A stretch of DNA of 64,000 nucleotides, taken from positions 1-64,000 of the forward strand of contig CAZLZR010000010.1 of NCBI GenBank assembly GCA_964564015.1, read 5' to 3'. Source of the DNA: Acetivibrio sp964564015 (lineage in GTDB: Bacteria > Bacillota > Clostridia > Acetivibrionales > Acetivibrionaceae). Shown here one piece after another: positions 34,524 through 43,875 of the stretch (position 1 is its first letter; every line of letters begins with the position of its first letter). The position numbers were made by a program, and so were the translations under genes. The notes under the pieces are model-generated. The model was not told the DNA's origin, did not search any database, and saw only the letters and a program-made list of their open reading frames with translations.

Positions 34524-35282
34524 ATGTTTAATTTAAAAGGTCGTGTTGTTGTTATTACAGGTGCTTCTTCAGGTTTGGGAGTGCAAATGGCGAAAGGTTA
34601 TGCAGAACATGGTGCAGATTTGGTTATTATGGCCAGGAGGATGGAAAGACTGGAAAAAGTTGCAGAAGAAATAAGGGCTATGGGTGTTAGGTGTCTGCCT
34701 GTAAAGTGTGATGTTACGAATACTGATGAAGTAAATAATGCCGCTGAAGCTGCAATTAAAGAGTATGGAAAAGTTGATGTTTTAGTTAATAATGCAGGCG
34801 CCGCTAAAAATGCTGGTGTACTTGATATGACTGATGCAGATTGGAATTTTACAATGGATGCGGATCTAACAAGCGTGTTTAAAGTAACAAGAGCATTTGC
34901 GAAGTATATGGTAGAGAAAAAATACGGAAGAATTATTAATATCGCATCTATCTATGGTCATGTTGGAAACACGGCAATTGATACTGTTGCCTATCATGCC
35001 TCGAAGGGTGGAGTTGTTAATTTTACCAGGGCCGTAGCAGCAGAACTGGCATCATATAATATTACATGTAATGCAATTTGTCCTGGGTATTTTGAGACTG
35101 AACTAACCATTGATACATTGAGGACAGAGGAGTTTACAAATTACATGAAAGCAACAGTGCCCCTTGGGCGTTATGGTAATTATGGAGAATTGAATGCGGC
35201 AGCTGTATTTTTAGGAAGTGACGAGGCATCATACGTAACCGGTCAGATGCTTGCAGTCGATGGCGGTTATACTGCGGTATAA
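34524..35282 (+). CDS. SDR-family oxidoreductase (gluconate 5-dehydrogenase-like)
   Basis: A 252-residue classical short-chain dehydrogenase/reductase. The cofactor motif TGASSGLGVQMAKG is near 12-25, NNAG near 89-92, and the active site combines the Ser of NIASIYG with YHASKGG (Tyr and Lys four apart). The C-terminal LGSDEASYVTGQMLAVDGGYTAV is common in gluconate 5-dehydrogenases and in FabG-like enzymes, so the substrate is not settled; a sugar acid or 3-oxoacyl chain is possible. Start ATG with AGAGGAGTG. It sits after gpmI but is probably not part of glycolysis. Confidence 0.85.
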   Translation: MFNLKGRVVVITGASSGLGVQMAKGYAEHGADLVIMARRMERLEKVAEEIRAMGVRCLPVKCDVTNTDEVNNAAEAAIKEYGKVDVLVNNAGAAKNAGVLDMTDADWNFTMDADLTSVFKVTRAFAKYMVEKKYGRIINIASIYGHVGNTAIDTVAYHASKGGVVNFTRAVAAELASYNITCNAICPGYFETELTIDTLRTEEFTNYMKATVPLGRYGNYGELNAAAVFLGSDEASYVTGQMLAVDGGYTAV

Positions 35283-35633
35283 TTAACCTGTTGCAGAAAA
35301 AAGTCTGACCCGGAAATCATAAAGAAATCAATAATAAAATACCAGAGTTTTAAATACCTGAAATTCAAACTTGTGCCCCATAACAGAAATTAATTCTAAA
35401 GTATGCGGGGCACAGACAGAGGAAGCGCATTTTTAGCATTATGAAAGACTGGAAATTAGTAATGTTAGAAAGCACTTGTTTTGAATTTTGGGTATTTTAT
35501 ATTTAAGGCATATCAATTTCTAAACTTGCCTCTTGTATAGCCTATTCTTGGAATAAGATATCATATTTTGATTTTTAAAGGAACTAGAAAATCAGCAGTA
35601 TTTTGTTTCAGAATACTCTAAATAATAAATGTG
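35283..35633. other. Spacer after the SDR gene
   Basis: This convergent spacer of 351 bases contains one strong hairpin, TGTGCCCC (35372-35379) with GGGGCACA (35407-35414), but no T tract after it. No gene is supported. Confidence 0.45.
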
Positions 35634-36107
35634 TTAACTGTTCCGGTTAAAAACAAAACGTTTATCAAGGTTGTATTTTATTACGTAACCTATAGTAAGC
35701 CCTATTATGGCTCCTATATATAAGGCATAATCATTATCAAAAAAGAAATCAAAAGATATCTCAAAAATCCAGAATATCAGTGTGGTAAATATGCCCATAA
35801 AAGAATACAGCAAAAACTTTCCGGTGTTTTCAGAGGTGCTTTTTGTTTCAAATTCGAAAATATATTTTTTATCAAGGAAATACTTTATTATTAATCCAAC
35901 CAAAGTTCCAAAGAAAATTGCAGTTAATAGAAACAGATCCAAGTTGAAAAGTCCAAATACATCAAAAGAATCAAAACCATTAAGAATTCCAAAGTAGGGA
36001 ATAAGCAGCAAAATAAATTTTTGTGTTGCCAGATTACACAATGTTGAAATGCCTGCAAACAGTGAATATTTCAAAGTAAGTTTAACCAACTTTATCCCGC
36101 CAATCAT
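35634..36107 (-). CDS. GtrA-like membrane protein
   Basis: A GtrA family protein of about 157 residues with four membrane helices. Members are thought to move undecaprenyl-phosphate-linked sugars or serve polysaccharide synthesis. The family repeat is clear: LKYSLFAGISTLCNLATQKF near the start, then GTLVGLIIKYFLDKKYIFEF, and the second half ending GLTIGYVIKYNLDKRFVF. The start is uncertain among TTG 36125, ATG 36107 and TTG 36089; GGCGGG lies before the last. No glycosyltransferase is adjacent. Confidence 0.85.
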   Translation of the reverse strand: MIGGIKLVKLTLKYSLFAGISTLCNLATQKFILLLIPYFGILNGFDSFDVFGLFNLDLFLLTAIFFGTLVGLIIKYFLDKKYIFEFETKSTSENTGKFLLYSFMGIFTTLIFWIFEISFDFFFDNDYALYIGAIIGLTIGYVIKYNLDKRFVFNRNS

Positions 36108-36161
36108 ATGTTTAATCACTAACAAATATGATTGTAGGATGTTCCGGCATATTTGTCAAAT

Positions 36162-36196
36162 AAAAAAAACAAGCTATGGAATCGATCCATAGCTTA
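36162..36196 (-). terminator. Terminator of the DUF4349 gene
   Basis: AAGCTATGGA (36171-36180) pairs with TCCATAGCTT (36186-36195); on the minus strand an eight-T tract follows. Confidence 0.88.
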
Positions 36197-36208
36197 AGAT
36201 TTATTCAA

Positions 36209-37246
36209 TCAGGATTCAACATCTTTTTTCGCGGTAGGGCTTTCTTGATTTTGTGGTTTTGTTTTATTTTTAAAGAACTTTTTATATGTGAAATAACCTG
36301 CAAAGAATATAATTGCCAGCAGAAGTAGCGAAGGTAATGACGATACAATAAATATTAACAGATTGCCTAAAAATTCTACAACTGCATACAAACTTTCCAA
36401 AAAGTTATCCTTAAGTTTACCTAAGTAAGAAGTTTCAACAGGTTTTGCAAGTGAATCGGGAAGCTTTTCATTCATATTGATAGTAATGGTAGATAGCTTA
36501 ACTAAATCTGAAAGCTTGTTGAGAGTAGCAGTAAGTTGTTCTATTTCATGTCTTATGTCTGTTAATCTGCTTTCGGTCTTAAAAATGGTGTCAGGGTCTT
36601 CAATTTTCTTTAAATATTCTTCAAGTCTGCTTTCTTCATATCTTAATAGCCTTAATCTTGATTCGACATCAAAGAATTGAGCTGTTACATCGTCGGTTTT
36701 GATATTTTCGTCGGTCAATAGTCCTAAGCCTTTTATGTCTTTTAAAACCTCACTAAATTTATCTGCATCTACTCTGATAATAATGACCCCTTTTGTGACA
36801 AGGATTTCTTTATCATCTACATAGTGCTTGGTTTTGTTTATCTTTGATTCCTGAACATAGCCTGTATTTCCTATTATGTACTCGATTTTACCGTAAGCTG
36901 CATCAAAGTTGTCGACTTCGACTGTAATATTTGCGTTTCGGATAAATTTTCTTTGATTTACAATCGGGTTATTCACAGCTTTGCTGGCTTCACCCGTCCC
37001 TGTTAATGCGGTTGAATTATCTGCATTTGTATCTGCATTGCTTTCCGTTTTCTCGCTTACCTCAAGGTCTTCATTAAATTCGACTGATGGTTCTGATCTA
37101 AAACTACTACTATCCATATCAAAATAAGTTAAGTTATTTGCCGACTCAGGAACGCTTTTGGAATTATAGCTTTTGCACCCAGCCATTAACACAAGCATAA
37201 ATAAAATCAGGAAAGTAGAAAAACATTTTATAACAGTTTTTATCAC
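36209..37246 (-). CDS. DUF4349 lipoprotein with C-terminal membrane segment
   Basis: A 345-residue predicted lipoprotein: hydrophobic leader followed by the lipobox LMAGC (Cys at residue 24), a Ser/Asn-rich linker to about 95, then a DUF4349 domain (about 98-270) with RKFIRNANITVEVDNFDAAYGKIE and the coiled-coil RLRLLRYEESRLEEYLKKIEDPDTIFKTESRLTDIRHEIEQL region. A membrane helix (about 297-322) and a Lys-rich tail end it. Function of DUF4349 is unknown. Start GTG is behind AAGGAGGATG. It diverges from the CBM3 gene. Confidence 0.88.
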   Translation of the reverse strand: MIKTVIKCFSTFLILFMLVLMAGCKSYNSKSVPESANNLTYFDMDSSSFRSEPSVEFNEDLEVSEKTESNADTNADNSTALTGTGEASKAVNNPIVNQRKFIRNANITVEVDNFDAAYGKIEYIIGNTGYVQESKINKTKHYVDDKEILVTKGVIIIRVDADKFSEVLKDIKGLGLLTDENIKTDDVTAQFFDVESRLRLLRYEESRLEEYLKKIEDPDTIFKTESRLTDIRHEIEQLTATLNKLSDLVKLSTITINMNEKLPDSLAKPVETSYLGKLKDNFLESLYAVVEFLGNLLIFIVSSLPSLLLLAIIFFAGYFTYKKFFKNKTKPQNQESPTAKKDVES

Positions 37247-37663
37247 TGGAAATCATCCTCCTTAAAAATTGATGCTTTTAATTATATTCCATTTGACGAA
37301 GATTATTGAAAAAATGTTCTAATTAAAGGAACAAGTGCCTGGTAACATAGTTTACGATAATAACATTATGTGGCTTAAAATACGGCAAGGTAAAATAAAT
37401 CTGGTGACACAAATTATTTTTCAATTAACGAAGTATTATAATATAGCTTGAGCTCAAATTATTCTCATTATATCATATTATCATTTGTTTTGATGCAGAA
37501 TTCTGGAAATTAGCATTTTTTATTAAATGATATACATAAATTGTAATTGGAAGTTGTTTTTAGCTATAATATTTGTTTTTATATTCATTTATTATTGATT
37601 ATAAATAATATTAGATAGTATAATAATTTTTTGAGTAGAAATGTGGTTACTGGGAGGAAATAT
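37247..37663. other. Divergent spacer between DUF4349 and CBM3 genes
   Basis: About 417 AT-rich bases separate two divergent cell-surface genes. No gene or strong hairpin is seen. TTAGATAGTATAATAATT near 37612 offers a possible -10 TATAAT for the CBM3 gene without a clear -35, which could suit an alternative sigma factor. Confidence 0.4.
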
Positions 37664-38584
37664 ATGAGATGGTTTTATGATGTTAAGAAAAGGAAGAAAA
37701 TACTTGGGATTTTAATTTTTATATTATGTGTGCTTTTAGCTTCGCAATGCGCCAAACTAATTAGTAGGAGTAACAATAACACTGGTAATTCCACTGATGT
37801 CATAACTACATCAATACCCGAACCAACAGTGCCTGAGATTACATCGGCAATATCACCTACGACAGCGCCTACGACAACAGCTACTGCAACACCTACAATA
37901 TTACCAACCATATCACCTACAGTTATGGTTACGCCAACACCTACGGTTATTCCTACGCCTGAAATGACACCTACACCTAAAATAACGCCTACGCCCAAGG
38001 TAACACCTAAAACAACTCCTACACCCACAAAGAATAAGCAAACCCCAACAGTCACAGTTAAGGTGACACCCCAAAAGACACTTGTAAAAACATCAACACC
38101 CAGACCGGTAAGCACTCCACCAAAAGTTGAGAGCACTAAAGTTGTGCTGAAATATAAGAATGGTAATGCAAGCTCAAGCACCGACAGCATATACCCGATG
38201 TTTAAGGTTACAAACAGCGGAACTAAAAGTATAAAGCTGTCCGATATAAAAATAAGATACTATTATACAAAAGAAGAAAATAAGGCTGAAACATTCTGGT
38301 GTGATTCCTTTTCAAGGGGTGCTACCAATGTTTATGGAAATTTTGTTTCATTAAGCAATAAGAAAAGTACTGCCGACAGATACTTGGAGATAGGTTTCAG
38401 TGAAAAAGCAGGTGAGCTTAAAGCCGGAGAAAGTGTTGAGTTGGCTGTTGGGTTTGCAAAAAACGATTGGAGCGAATATAATCAAAAGAATGACTATTCC
38501 TATTCTTCTTCAAAGACGTATTTTGAGTGGAACAGAGTAACACTTTTTGTTTCCGGGAAGGTGGTATTTGGAAATGAACCTTAA
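37664..38584 (+). CDS. Membrane-anchored protein with C-terminal CBM3
   Basis: A 306-residue type II membrane protein: basic start MRWFYDVKKRKK, one membrane helix (about 13-29), a long Pro/Thr linker (about 50-150) and a family 3 carbohydrate-binding module (about 156-306). The module is clear from NSGTKSIKLSDIKIRYYYT, AETFWCD, RYLEIGFS, FAKNDWSEYNQKNDYSY and the final FGNEP. Compared with scaffoldin CBM3a, the His after FWCD is Ser and part of the following loop is absent, so cellulose binding may be altered. There is no catalytic or dockerin domain. The layout resembles cellulose-sensing RsgI proteins but lacks their cytosolic anti-sigma domain. ATG 37664 is behind GGGAGGAAA. Confidence 0.88.
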   Translation: MRWFYDVKKRKKILGILIFILCVLLASQCAKLISRSNNNTGNSTDVITTSIPEPTVPEITSAISPTTAPTTTATATPTILPTISPTVMVTPTPTVIPTPEMTPTPKITPTPKVTPKTTPTPTKNKQTPTVTVKVTPQKTLVKTSTPRPVSTPPKVESTKVVLKYKNGNASSSTDSIYPMFKVTNSGTKSIKLSDIKIRYYYTKEENKAETFWCDSFSRGATNVYGNFVSLSNKKSTADRYLEIGFSEKAGELKAGESVELAVGFAKNDWSEYNQKNDYSYSSSKTYFEWNRVTLFVSGKVVFGNEP

Positions 38585-38734
38585 GTAGATTTTTTTGAGA
38601 ATAATTAATAATAAATGAGGCAGTTATGAAAAAAAGTGTTTGAATGTTAGTTTTTTTGGATAAAATATACTGGTAATAAAAATAGACTATGTCAAGCACC
38701 GAGTAAATTATACATTTGAAAGGGAGAATATACT

Positions 38735-40036
38735 ATGAAGGAATATTTGGAGATTGAAAACGTATTTGCCAGAGAAATACTCGACTCGAGGGGAAATCCA
38801 ACAGTTGAGGTGGAAGTTGTCACTGAAGGAGGCTTTCTAGGAAGAGCTGCTGTTCCTTCAGGCGCATCAACAGGGGCTTTTGAAGCAGTAGAACTAAGAG
38901 ACGGTGACAAAAACAGATACCTTGGAAAAGGAGTAATGAAGGCTGTTGAAAATGTGAACAAGACAATAGCTCCTGAGGTTGAAGGAATGAATGTTTTTGA
39001 CCAGGTTGCCATTGATAACCTGATGATCAGTTTGGATGGTACTCCAAATAAATCAAAACTTGGAGCAAATGCCATTCTGGGCGTTTCACTTGCAGTTGCA
39101 AAGGCAGCAGCTGAGGCACTTGGGGTAAGCTTATACCAGTATATAGGTGGGATAAACTCAAAAACTCTACCGGTACCAATGATGAATATTATTAATGGAG
39201 GAAAGCATGCAGATAACAGCGTAAATATTCAAGAGTTTATGATTATGCCTGTAGGGGCCAACAGTTTTAGGAATGCTCTTCAAATGTGTGCTGAAGTCTT
39301 TCACAACCTTAAAAAAGTATTGAAAGATAAAGGGTATAGTACTGCCGTTGGTGATGAAGGCGGTTTTGCACCTAATCTCAAGACCGATGAGGAAGCTATA
39401 CAGGTTATCCTGGAAGCGGTTGAAAAGGCAGGATATAAGCCGGGGAATGATTTCAGAATTGCTATAGACGCAGCTGCAACAGAAATGTATCAGGAAGACG
39501 GAACATACTTATTCTGGAAAACAGGAATAAAAAAGACCAGGGAGGAAATGGTAAACTTTTGGGCAGAACTGGCTGATAAGTATCCTATTATTTCTCTTGA
39601 GGATGGTGTTTCTGAAGAAGACTGGGAAGGTTGGAAAATGCTTACTGAAAAAATAGGAAATAAGATTCAGCTAGTAGGCGATGACCTTTTTGTTACCAAT
39701 ACTACCAGACTAAAAAAAGGTATTGATATGGGAGTTGCAAACTCAATACTTATCAAGGTAAATCAGATCGGTACACTTACAGAGACTTTAGACGCAATAG
39801 AAATGGCTAACAGAGCAGGGTATACAGCAGTTGTATCCCACAGATCTGGTGAAACTGAGGATGCAACTATTGCAGATATAGCGGTAGCAACAAATGCAGG
39901 CCAGATAAAAACCGGAGCACCGTCTAGAAGTGACCGTGTTGCGAAATATAACCAACTCATCAGGATTGAAGAGGAATTGGGAGGCTCAAGCCGATATCTG
40001 GGAATTGACGCTTGGTTCAATTTGAAAAATAAATAG
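38735..40036 (+). CDS. eno: Enolase
   Basis: A 433-residue enolase converting 2-phosphoglycerate to phosphoenolpyruvate with magnesium. Motifs: ILDSRGNPTVEVEV (about 15-28), SGASTGAFEAVELRDGD (about 42-58), the flexible loop, VGDEGGFAPNL near 207, SLEDGVSEEDWEGW near 288, VGDDLFVTN and the signature ILIKVNQIGTLTET near 336, then SHRSGETED. Start ATG behind GAAAGGGAG. Separated from gpmI by unrelated genes and likely transcribed alone. A weak hairpin TGTGTA/TACACA at 40100-40119 may end it. Confidence 0.97.
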   Translation: MKEYLEIENVFAREILDSRGNPTVEVEVVTEGGFLGRAAVPSGASTGAFEAVELRDGDKNRYLGKGVMKAVENVNKTIAPEVEGMNVFDQVAIDNLMISLDGTPNKSKLGANAILGVSLAVAKAAAEALGVSLYQYIGGINSKTLPVPMMNIINGGKHADNSVNIQEFMIMPVGANSFRNALQMCAEVFHNLKKVLKDKGYSTAVGDEGGFAPNLKTDEEAIQVILEAVEKAGYKPGNDFRIAIDAAATEMYQEDGTYLFWKTGIKKTREEMVNFWAELADKYPIISLEDGVSEEDWEGWKMLTEKIGNKIQLVGDDLFVTNTTRLKKGIDMGVANSILIKVNQIGTLTETLDAIEMANRAGYTAVVSHRSGETEDATIADIAVATNAGQIKTGAPSRSDRVAKYNQLIRIEEELGGSSRYLGIDAWFNLKNK

Positions 40037-40177
40037 CACAGGGGTATGTAATATTAATTCGACTTTTTGTAGAGTTTTGAAGCTTAAGTGATTTAAAGTG
40101 TGTATATTTTTCTACACATTAGTTAAGTGCACCTGTCTTTAATTGAATATGTTATATGAAATTTATTCATGTTATGC

Positions 40178-40206
40178 TTGTATTTTGGTTTGCTGTATGC
40201 TAAAAT
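40178..40206 (+). promoter_or_regulatory. Putative promoter of secG
   Basis: TTGTAT (40178-40183), a 17-base spacer and TAAAAT (40201-40206), 35 bases before the secG start. Confidence 0.55.
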
Positions 40207-40240
40207 AAGTTTGTTAATTTCTTAGGAGGTGTCTTTTAGC

Positions 40241-40477
40241 ATGCAAATAGTTGTTAATATATTACATTTGCTGTTTTGCGTATCCTTGATTGTAATAGTT
40301 TTATTTCAATCAGGTAAGCAAGCAGGGTTATCTGGAGCAATAGCTGGTGGAGCCGAGACTTTCTTCGGTAAGAATAAAGGTAGAACTATAGATGCACTTT
40401 TAAGTAAGTGGACTGCAGTAGCTGCAGTAGGGTTTCTTGTAACATCAATAGCTTTACAGATAATATTTAATTCCTAA
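40241..40477 (+). CDS. secG: Preprotein translocase subunit SecG
   Basis: A 78-residue SecG, the small accessory subunit of the SecYEG channel. Two membrane helices (about 2-24 and 54-75) flank the conserved cytosolic loop VLFQSGKQAGLSGAIAGGAETFFGKNKGR. I chose ATG 40241, ten bases after AGGAGGTG; the longer in-frame GTG at 40229 lies inside that site. The order eno-secG-(HD)-rnr is common in clostridia. Confidence 0.94.
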   Translation: MQIVVNILHLLFCVSLIVIVLFQSGKQAGLSGAIAGGAETFFGKNKGRTIDALLSKWTAVAAVGFLVTSIALQIIFNS

Positions 40478-40487
40478 TGGTAATAAA

Positions 40488-40518
40488 TAAAACTGTGGAA
40501 TTCCACAGTTTTATTTTA
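40488..40518 (+). terminator. Terminator after secG
   Basis: AAAACTGTGGAA (40489-40500) and TTCCACAGTTTT (40501-40512) form a perfect hairpin with almost no loop, followed by ATTTTATG. The spacer from here to 40764 is AT-rich and holds no gene. Confidence 0.8.
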
Positions 40519-40764
40519 TGTATTTAGTGGAATGCTAAAAGAAAAATATCGTACTTAATTCTTGCATACCTATTATCCGATTTCGAATTATAACTCTTTG
40601 GAAGATTTCATTTTTTCTTGTAATTGTAGTTTTATTTTAGTAATATATATGTGAGACAACTTTAAGTAGGTTGTTTAGTTGTACCTATGGAGTCTGAACC
40701 TGTATTTTAATAATGATTTTGTTTTCGTGTTTAATAAGCATAAAAATTGGAGGTAATGGTTCCC

Positions 40765-41313
40765 ATGGAAAGAGAGCAGGCACTTGAAGAATTAAAAGGA
40801 CGTTTGAAGAGTGAGAACTTAATCAGGCATTCTCTCTCAGTTGAAGCTATTATGAAGGAATTGGCTTTCTATTTTAAAGAAGATATTGATAAATGGGGAA
40901 TGGCTGGTTTGCTTCATGACATTGATTACGATAAAACAGGTGGAGATCCTTCCAAACATGGTTTGGTTGGTGCAGAAATTCTTGAGACACTTGAGGTTGA
41001 GAGTTCGATTGTTTACGCTATCAAAGCGCATAATGATTATCATGGAATTGAAAGAAAGAGAAAAATTGATAAGGCTCTTTATTGTGCAAGTCCTATGGCT
41101 GTTATAGTGAACGCTTGTGTATTGGCTCTGCCCTCCAAGAAAATTAATGATTTGACTGTAGAATTTGTTATGGAAAAAATAAATGAAGAGGGTTTTATAA
41201 AGGATGTGGATTTAGAACAGATTAAATCCTGTGAAAATATAGGTATACCGCTTGAGCAGTTTGTAGAGACTTCCATAAAAGCTGTACAAAGTATTTCGGG
41301 TGAAGCAGTATAA
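40765..41313 (+). CDS. HD-domain hydrolase (HDIG type)
   Basis: A 182-residue metal-dependent phosphohydrolase. The HD motif is LLHDIDYDKTGG near residue 47, preceded by RHSLSVEAIMKEL (first His) and followed by KHGLVGAEILE and AIKAHNDYHGIE, which supply the remaining ligands. It belongs to the HDIG group; its substrate, perhaps a nucleotide, is unknown. Start ATG 40765 is 11 bases after GGAGG, a little far; an in-frame ATG at 40756 is too close to it. A terminator follows, so it is separate from rnr. Confidence 0.85.
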   Translation: MEREQALEELKGRLKSENLIRHSLSVEAIMKELAFYFKEDIDKWGMAGLLHDIDYDKTGGDPSKHGLVGAEILETLEVESSIVYAIKAHNDYHGIERKRKIDKALYCASPMAVIVNACVLALPSKKINDLTVEFVMEKINEEGFIKDVDLEQIKSCENIGIPLEQFVETSIKAVQSISGEAV

Positions 41314-41392
41314 TAGTGCTTATGCATGATTTCATAATTAATTTGAGTATAGTTTTAATTTTATGTTTAATAATAAATATATGAATTTTATA

Positions 41393-41441
41393 GACCAAGT
41401 TTAGAAAGATAAATCATCTTTTATTAACCTTGGTTTTTTTA
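41393..41441 (+). terminator. Compound terminator before rnr
   Basis: Outer arms ACCAAG (41394-41399) and CTTGGT (41429-41434) enclose an inner hairpin AAAGAT/ATCTTT and end in seven T residues. It could be the HD-gene terminator or an attenuator for rnr. Confidence 0.75.
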
Positions 41442-41494
41442 TTAGTAAGAAGGAGGAAAATGTTGCTATAGGATTAGCACATTAACAAATAATA

Positions 41495-43846
41495 ATGGAT
41501 AGAAAAGAACGTATTCTGGAATTTATGAGAGAAGATGCCTATAAGCCGCTGCTGTTTGGTGAGCTTATAACAGTGCTGGATGTACCTAAAACAGATGTGC
41601 AACTGTTTAAGAATGTAATGGACGAGCTTGAATCGGAAGGGAAAATTTTTAAAACTCATAAGGACAGGTATGGAGTACCTGAGAGGATGAATCTCATTGT
41701 TGGAAGACTTCAGGGAAATGAGCGGGGATATGGATTTGTTATTCCGGACGATGAAGAAATAAAAGATGTATTTGTTTCTGCAGATTCGCTAAATGGGGCT
41801 ATGCATAATGACAGGGTAATTGCCAGAATTAATAAAAAGGTTATTGGGGATAAAAGAGCCGAGGGAGAGATTATCAGAATAGTCGAGAGGGCTAACAAAA
41901 CTGTTGTTGGAACCTTTGAAAGCAGTAAATACTTTGGTTTTGTTGTGCCTGATGACAGGAGGATATCCGGAGATGTTTTCATACCAAAGGATGAGGTAAA
42001 CGGTGCTAAATCAGGTCAGAAGGTTATCGCTGAAATAATGTTATGGCCTGGTAAAAGAAGAAACGCAGAAGGCAAAATAATTGAAATAATTGGTGATAGG
42101 GATGAACCTGGTGCAGATATTATGTCAATAATAAAGCTGCACAACCTTACGGAGGAGTTTCCGGAAAGTGCAATTATACAGGCAGAATCAGTAAGTCAGA
42201 CTGTTACAGAAGAAATGTTGAAGGGTAGACGCGATTTAAGAGGCTTGCGTATGGTTACAATTGATGGAGAGGATGCAAAGGATCTTGATGATGCGGTGTC
42301 TGTTGAGAGGCTTTCTAATGGCAATTACAAGCTTGGAGTTCATATTGCCGATGTAAGTCATTATGTCACGGAAAATTCTCCTTTAGACAGAGAAGCTTTA
42401 AAAAGAGGTACTAGCGTTTATCTGGTTGACAGGGTTATTCCTATGCTGCCTAGAGCGCTTTCAAACGGTATATGCAGCCTTAATCCTCAAGTAGACAGGC
42501 TTAGCTTTTCTGTTATGATGGAGATTGATTCAACAGGTAAGGTGGTGGATCATGAAATCTTTGAAAGCGTCATTAATACAAACGAGAGAATGACCTATAC
42601 GAATGTTTATAAAATTCTTGTTGAAAAGGACAAGGAACTGTCCGAAAGGTATGATTACCTCGTAGATGATTTCAGAACGATGGAAGAACTGGCAATGATA
42701 CTTAGAAATAAGAGGATGCAAAGAGGTGCCATTGATTTTGATTTTGAGGAAGCCAAGATTGTACTTGATGAGAATGGAAAACCTATCGACATAAAGAGAT
42801 ATGAAATAACCATAGCAAACAAGATAATTGAGGAATTTATGCTTGTGTGCAATGAGACGGTGGCAGAGCACTTTTTCTGGGCTAATGTACCTTTTGTGTA
42901 CAGGGTGCATGAAGATCCCGATACAGATAAAATAGAAAATTTCAGTGAATTTGTACACAATCTTGGTTATACATTAAAAGGAATAAATAAAATACACCCA
43001 AGGGCACTTCAGGATTTACTGCACAAAGTTAAAAATACAAGGGAAGAGCGTATAATCAGCACTGTTATGTTAAGATCTCTCCAGAAGGCTAAATATACGC
43101 ATATGAACATGGGACACTTTGGATTGGCGGCAAAGTACTATTGCCATTTTACATCACCCATAAGAAGATATCCTGATCTGATTATTCATCGTATTATGAA
43201 GGAATATTTAAAAGGTCAGATGAGTGCCAAACGTGAAGAGGAATTGATTGATTCACTACCTGAAATAGGCAGGCAATGTTCTCATAGGGAAAGGGTAGCA
43301 GAGGAAGCTGAGAGAGATACTGAAGACCTCAAGAAGGTAGAGTATATGAAAAAATATGAAGGTCAGCAATTCGAAGGAATTATCTCCAATGTTACCTCCT
43401 TTGGTATGTTTGTTGAGCTTGATAATACTATAGAAGGTCTTGTCAGAATGAGCAACATGGAAGATGATTACTATTCATTTAATGATAAACAGTATTGTCT
43501 TATTGGTGAGAGAACGCGAAAAGTCTATCGTATAGGAGACGTAATCAAGGTGGTTCTTGCCAGAGCAGATGTTGCAGCCAGGAAGATTGAATTTACCATT
43601 ATCCCGGGGGACTTTGACGGAGAAGTATATGACAGTGAAAATGAAGCTGTAATTGAAGAAAAACCCAAACGTAAACGGAAAGAAAAAATAGCAGACAAGG
43701 ATATATTGTTGCATATACAGGGAAAAAAGAAAGAAAAACCTAAGAGAAGAGTTGAAAAGTCTGAAAAGAAAAAGGAAAAGTCAGTAAAGAAATCTATTAA
43801 GTCCGGAAAGAAAAGGGAAAAGGCAAGCAAAGGGACTAAGGAATAG
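41495..43846 (+). CDS. rnr: Ribonuclease R
   Basis: A 783-residue 3'-5' exoribonuclease of the RNB family that degrades structured RNA. Order: N-terminal winged-helix (about 1-65), two cold-shock OB domains (about 66-220), the RNB catalytic domain (about 240-580) with RMVTIDGEDAKDLDDAVSV and its four acidic residues, and an S1 domain (about 625-710) starting QQFEGIISNVTSFGMFVEL. The last 60 residues are very rich in Lys and Glu. The ATG at 41495 has no close ribosome binding site; AGGAGG at 41450 instead precedes a three-codon frame (41460-41471). Confidence 0.96.
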   Translation: MDRKERILEFMREDAYKPLLFGELITVLDVPKTDVQLFKNVMDELESEGKIFKTHKDRYGVPERMNLIVGRLQGNERGYGFVIPDDEEIKDVFVSADSLNGAMHNDRVIARINKKVIGDKRAEGEIIRIVERANKTVVGTFESSKYFGFVVPDDRRISGDVFIPKDEVNGAKSGQKVIAEIMLWPGKRRNAEGKIIEIIGDRDEPGADIMSIIKLHNLTEEFPESAIIQAESVSQTVTEEMLKGRRDLRGLRMVTIDGEDAKDLDDAVSVERLSNGNYKLGVHIADVSHYVTENSPLDREALKRGTSVYLVDRVIPMLPRALSNGICSLNPQVDRLSFSVMMEIDSTGKVVDHEIFESVINTNERMTYTNVYKILVEKDKELSERYDYLVDDFRTMEELAMILRNKRMQRGAIDFDFEEAKIVLDENGKPIDIKRYEITIANKIIEEFMLVCNETVAEHFFWANVPFVYRVHEDPDTDKIENFSEFVHNLGYTLKGINKIHPRALQDLLHKVKNTREERIISTVMLRSLQKAKYTHMNMGHFGLAAKYYCHFTSPIRRYPDLIIHRIMKEYLKGQMSAKREEELIDSLPEIGRQCSHRERVAEEAERDTEDLKKVEYMKKYEGQQFEGIISNVTSFGMFVELDNTIEGLVRMSNMEDDYYSFNDKQYCLIGERTRKVYRIGDVIKVVLARADVAARKIEFTIIPGDFDGEVYDSENEAVIEEKPKRKRKEKIADKDILLHIQGKKKEKPKRRVEKSEKKKEKSVKKSIKSGKKREKASKGTKE

Positions 43847-43875
43847 ATAGAGTAGAAAAATATGGATGATGTGGA

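Noticed and set aside
37675..38190. 171-codon minus-strand frame rich in Val and Gly
   Set aside because: It is the antisense shadow of the Pro/Thr linker of the CBM3 protein.
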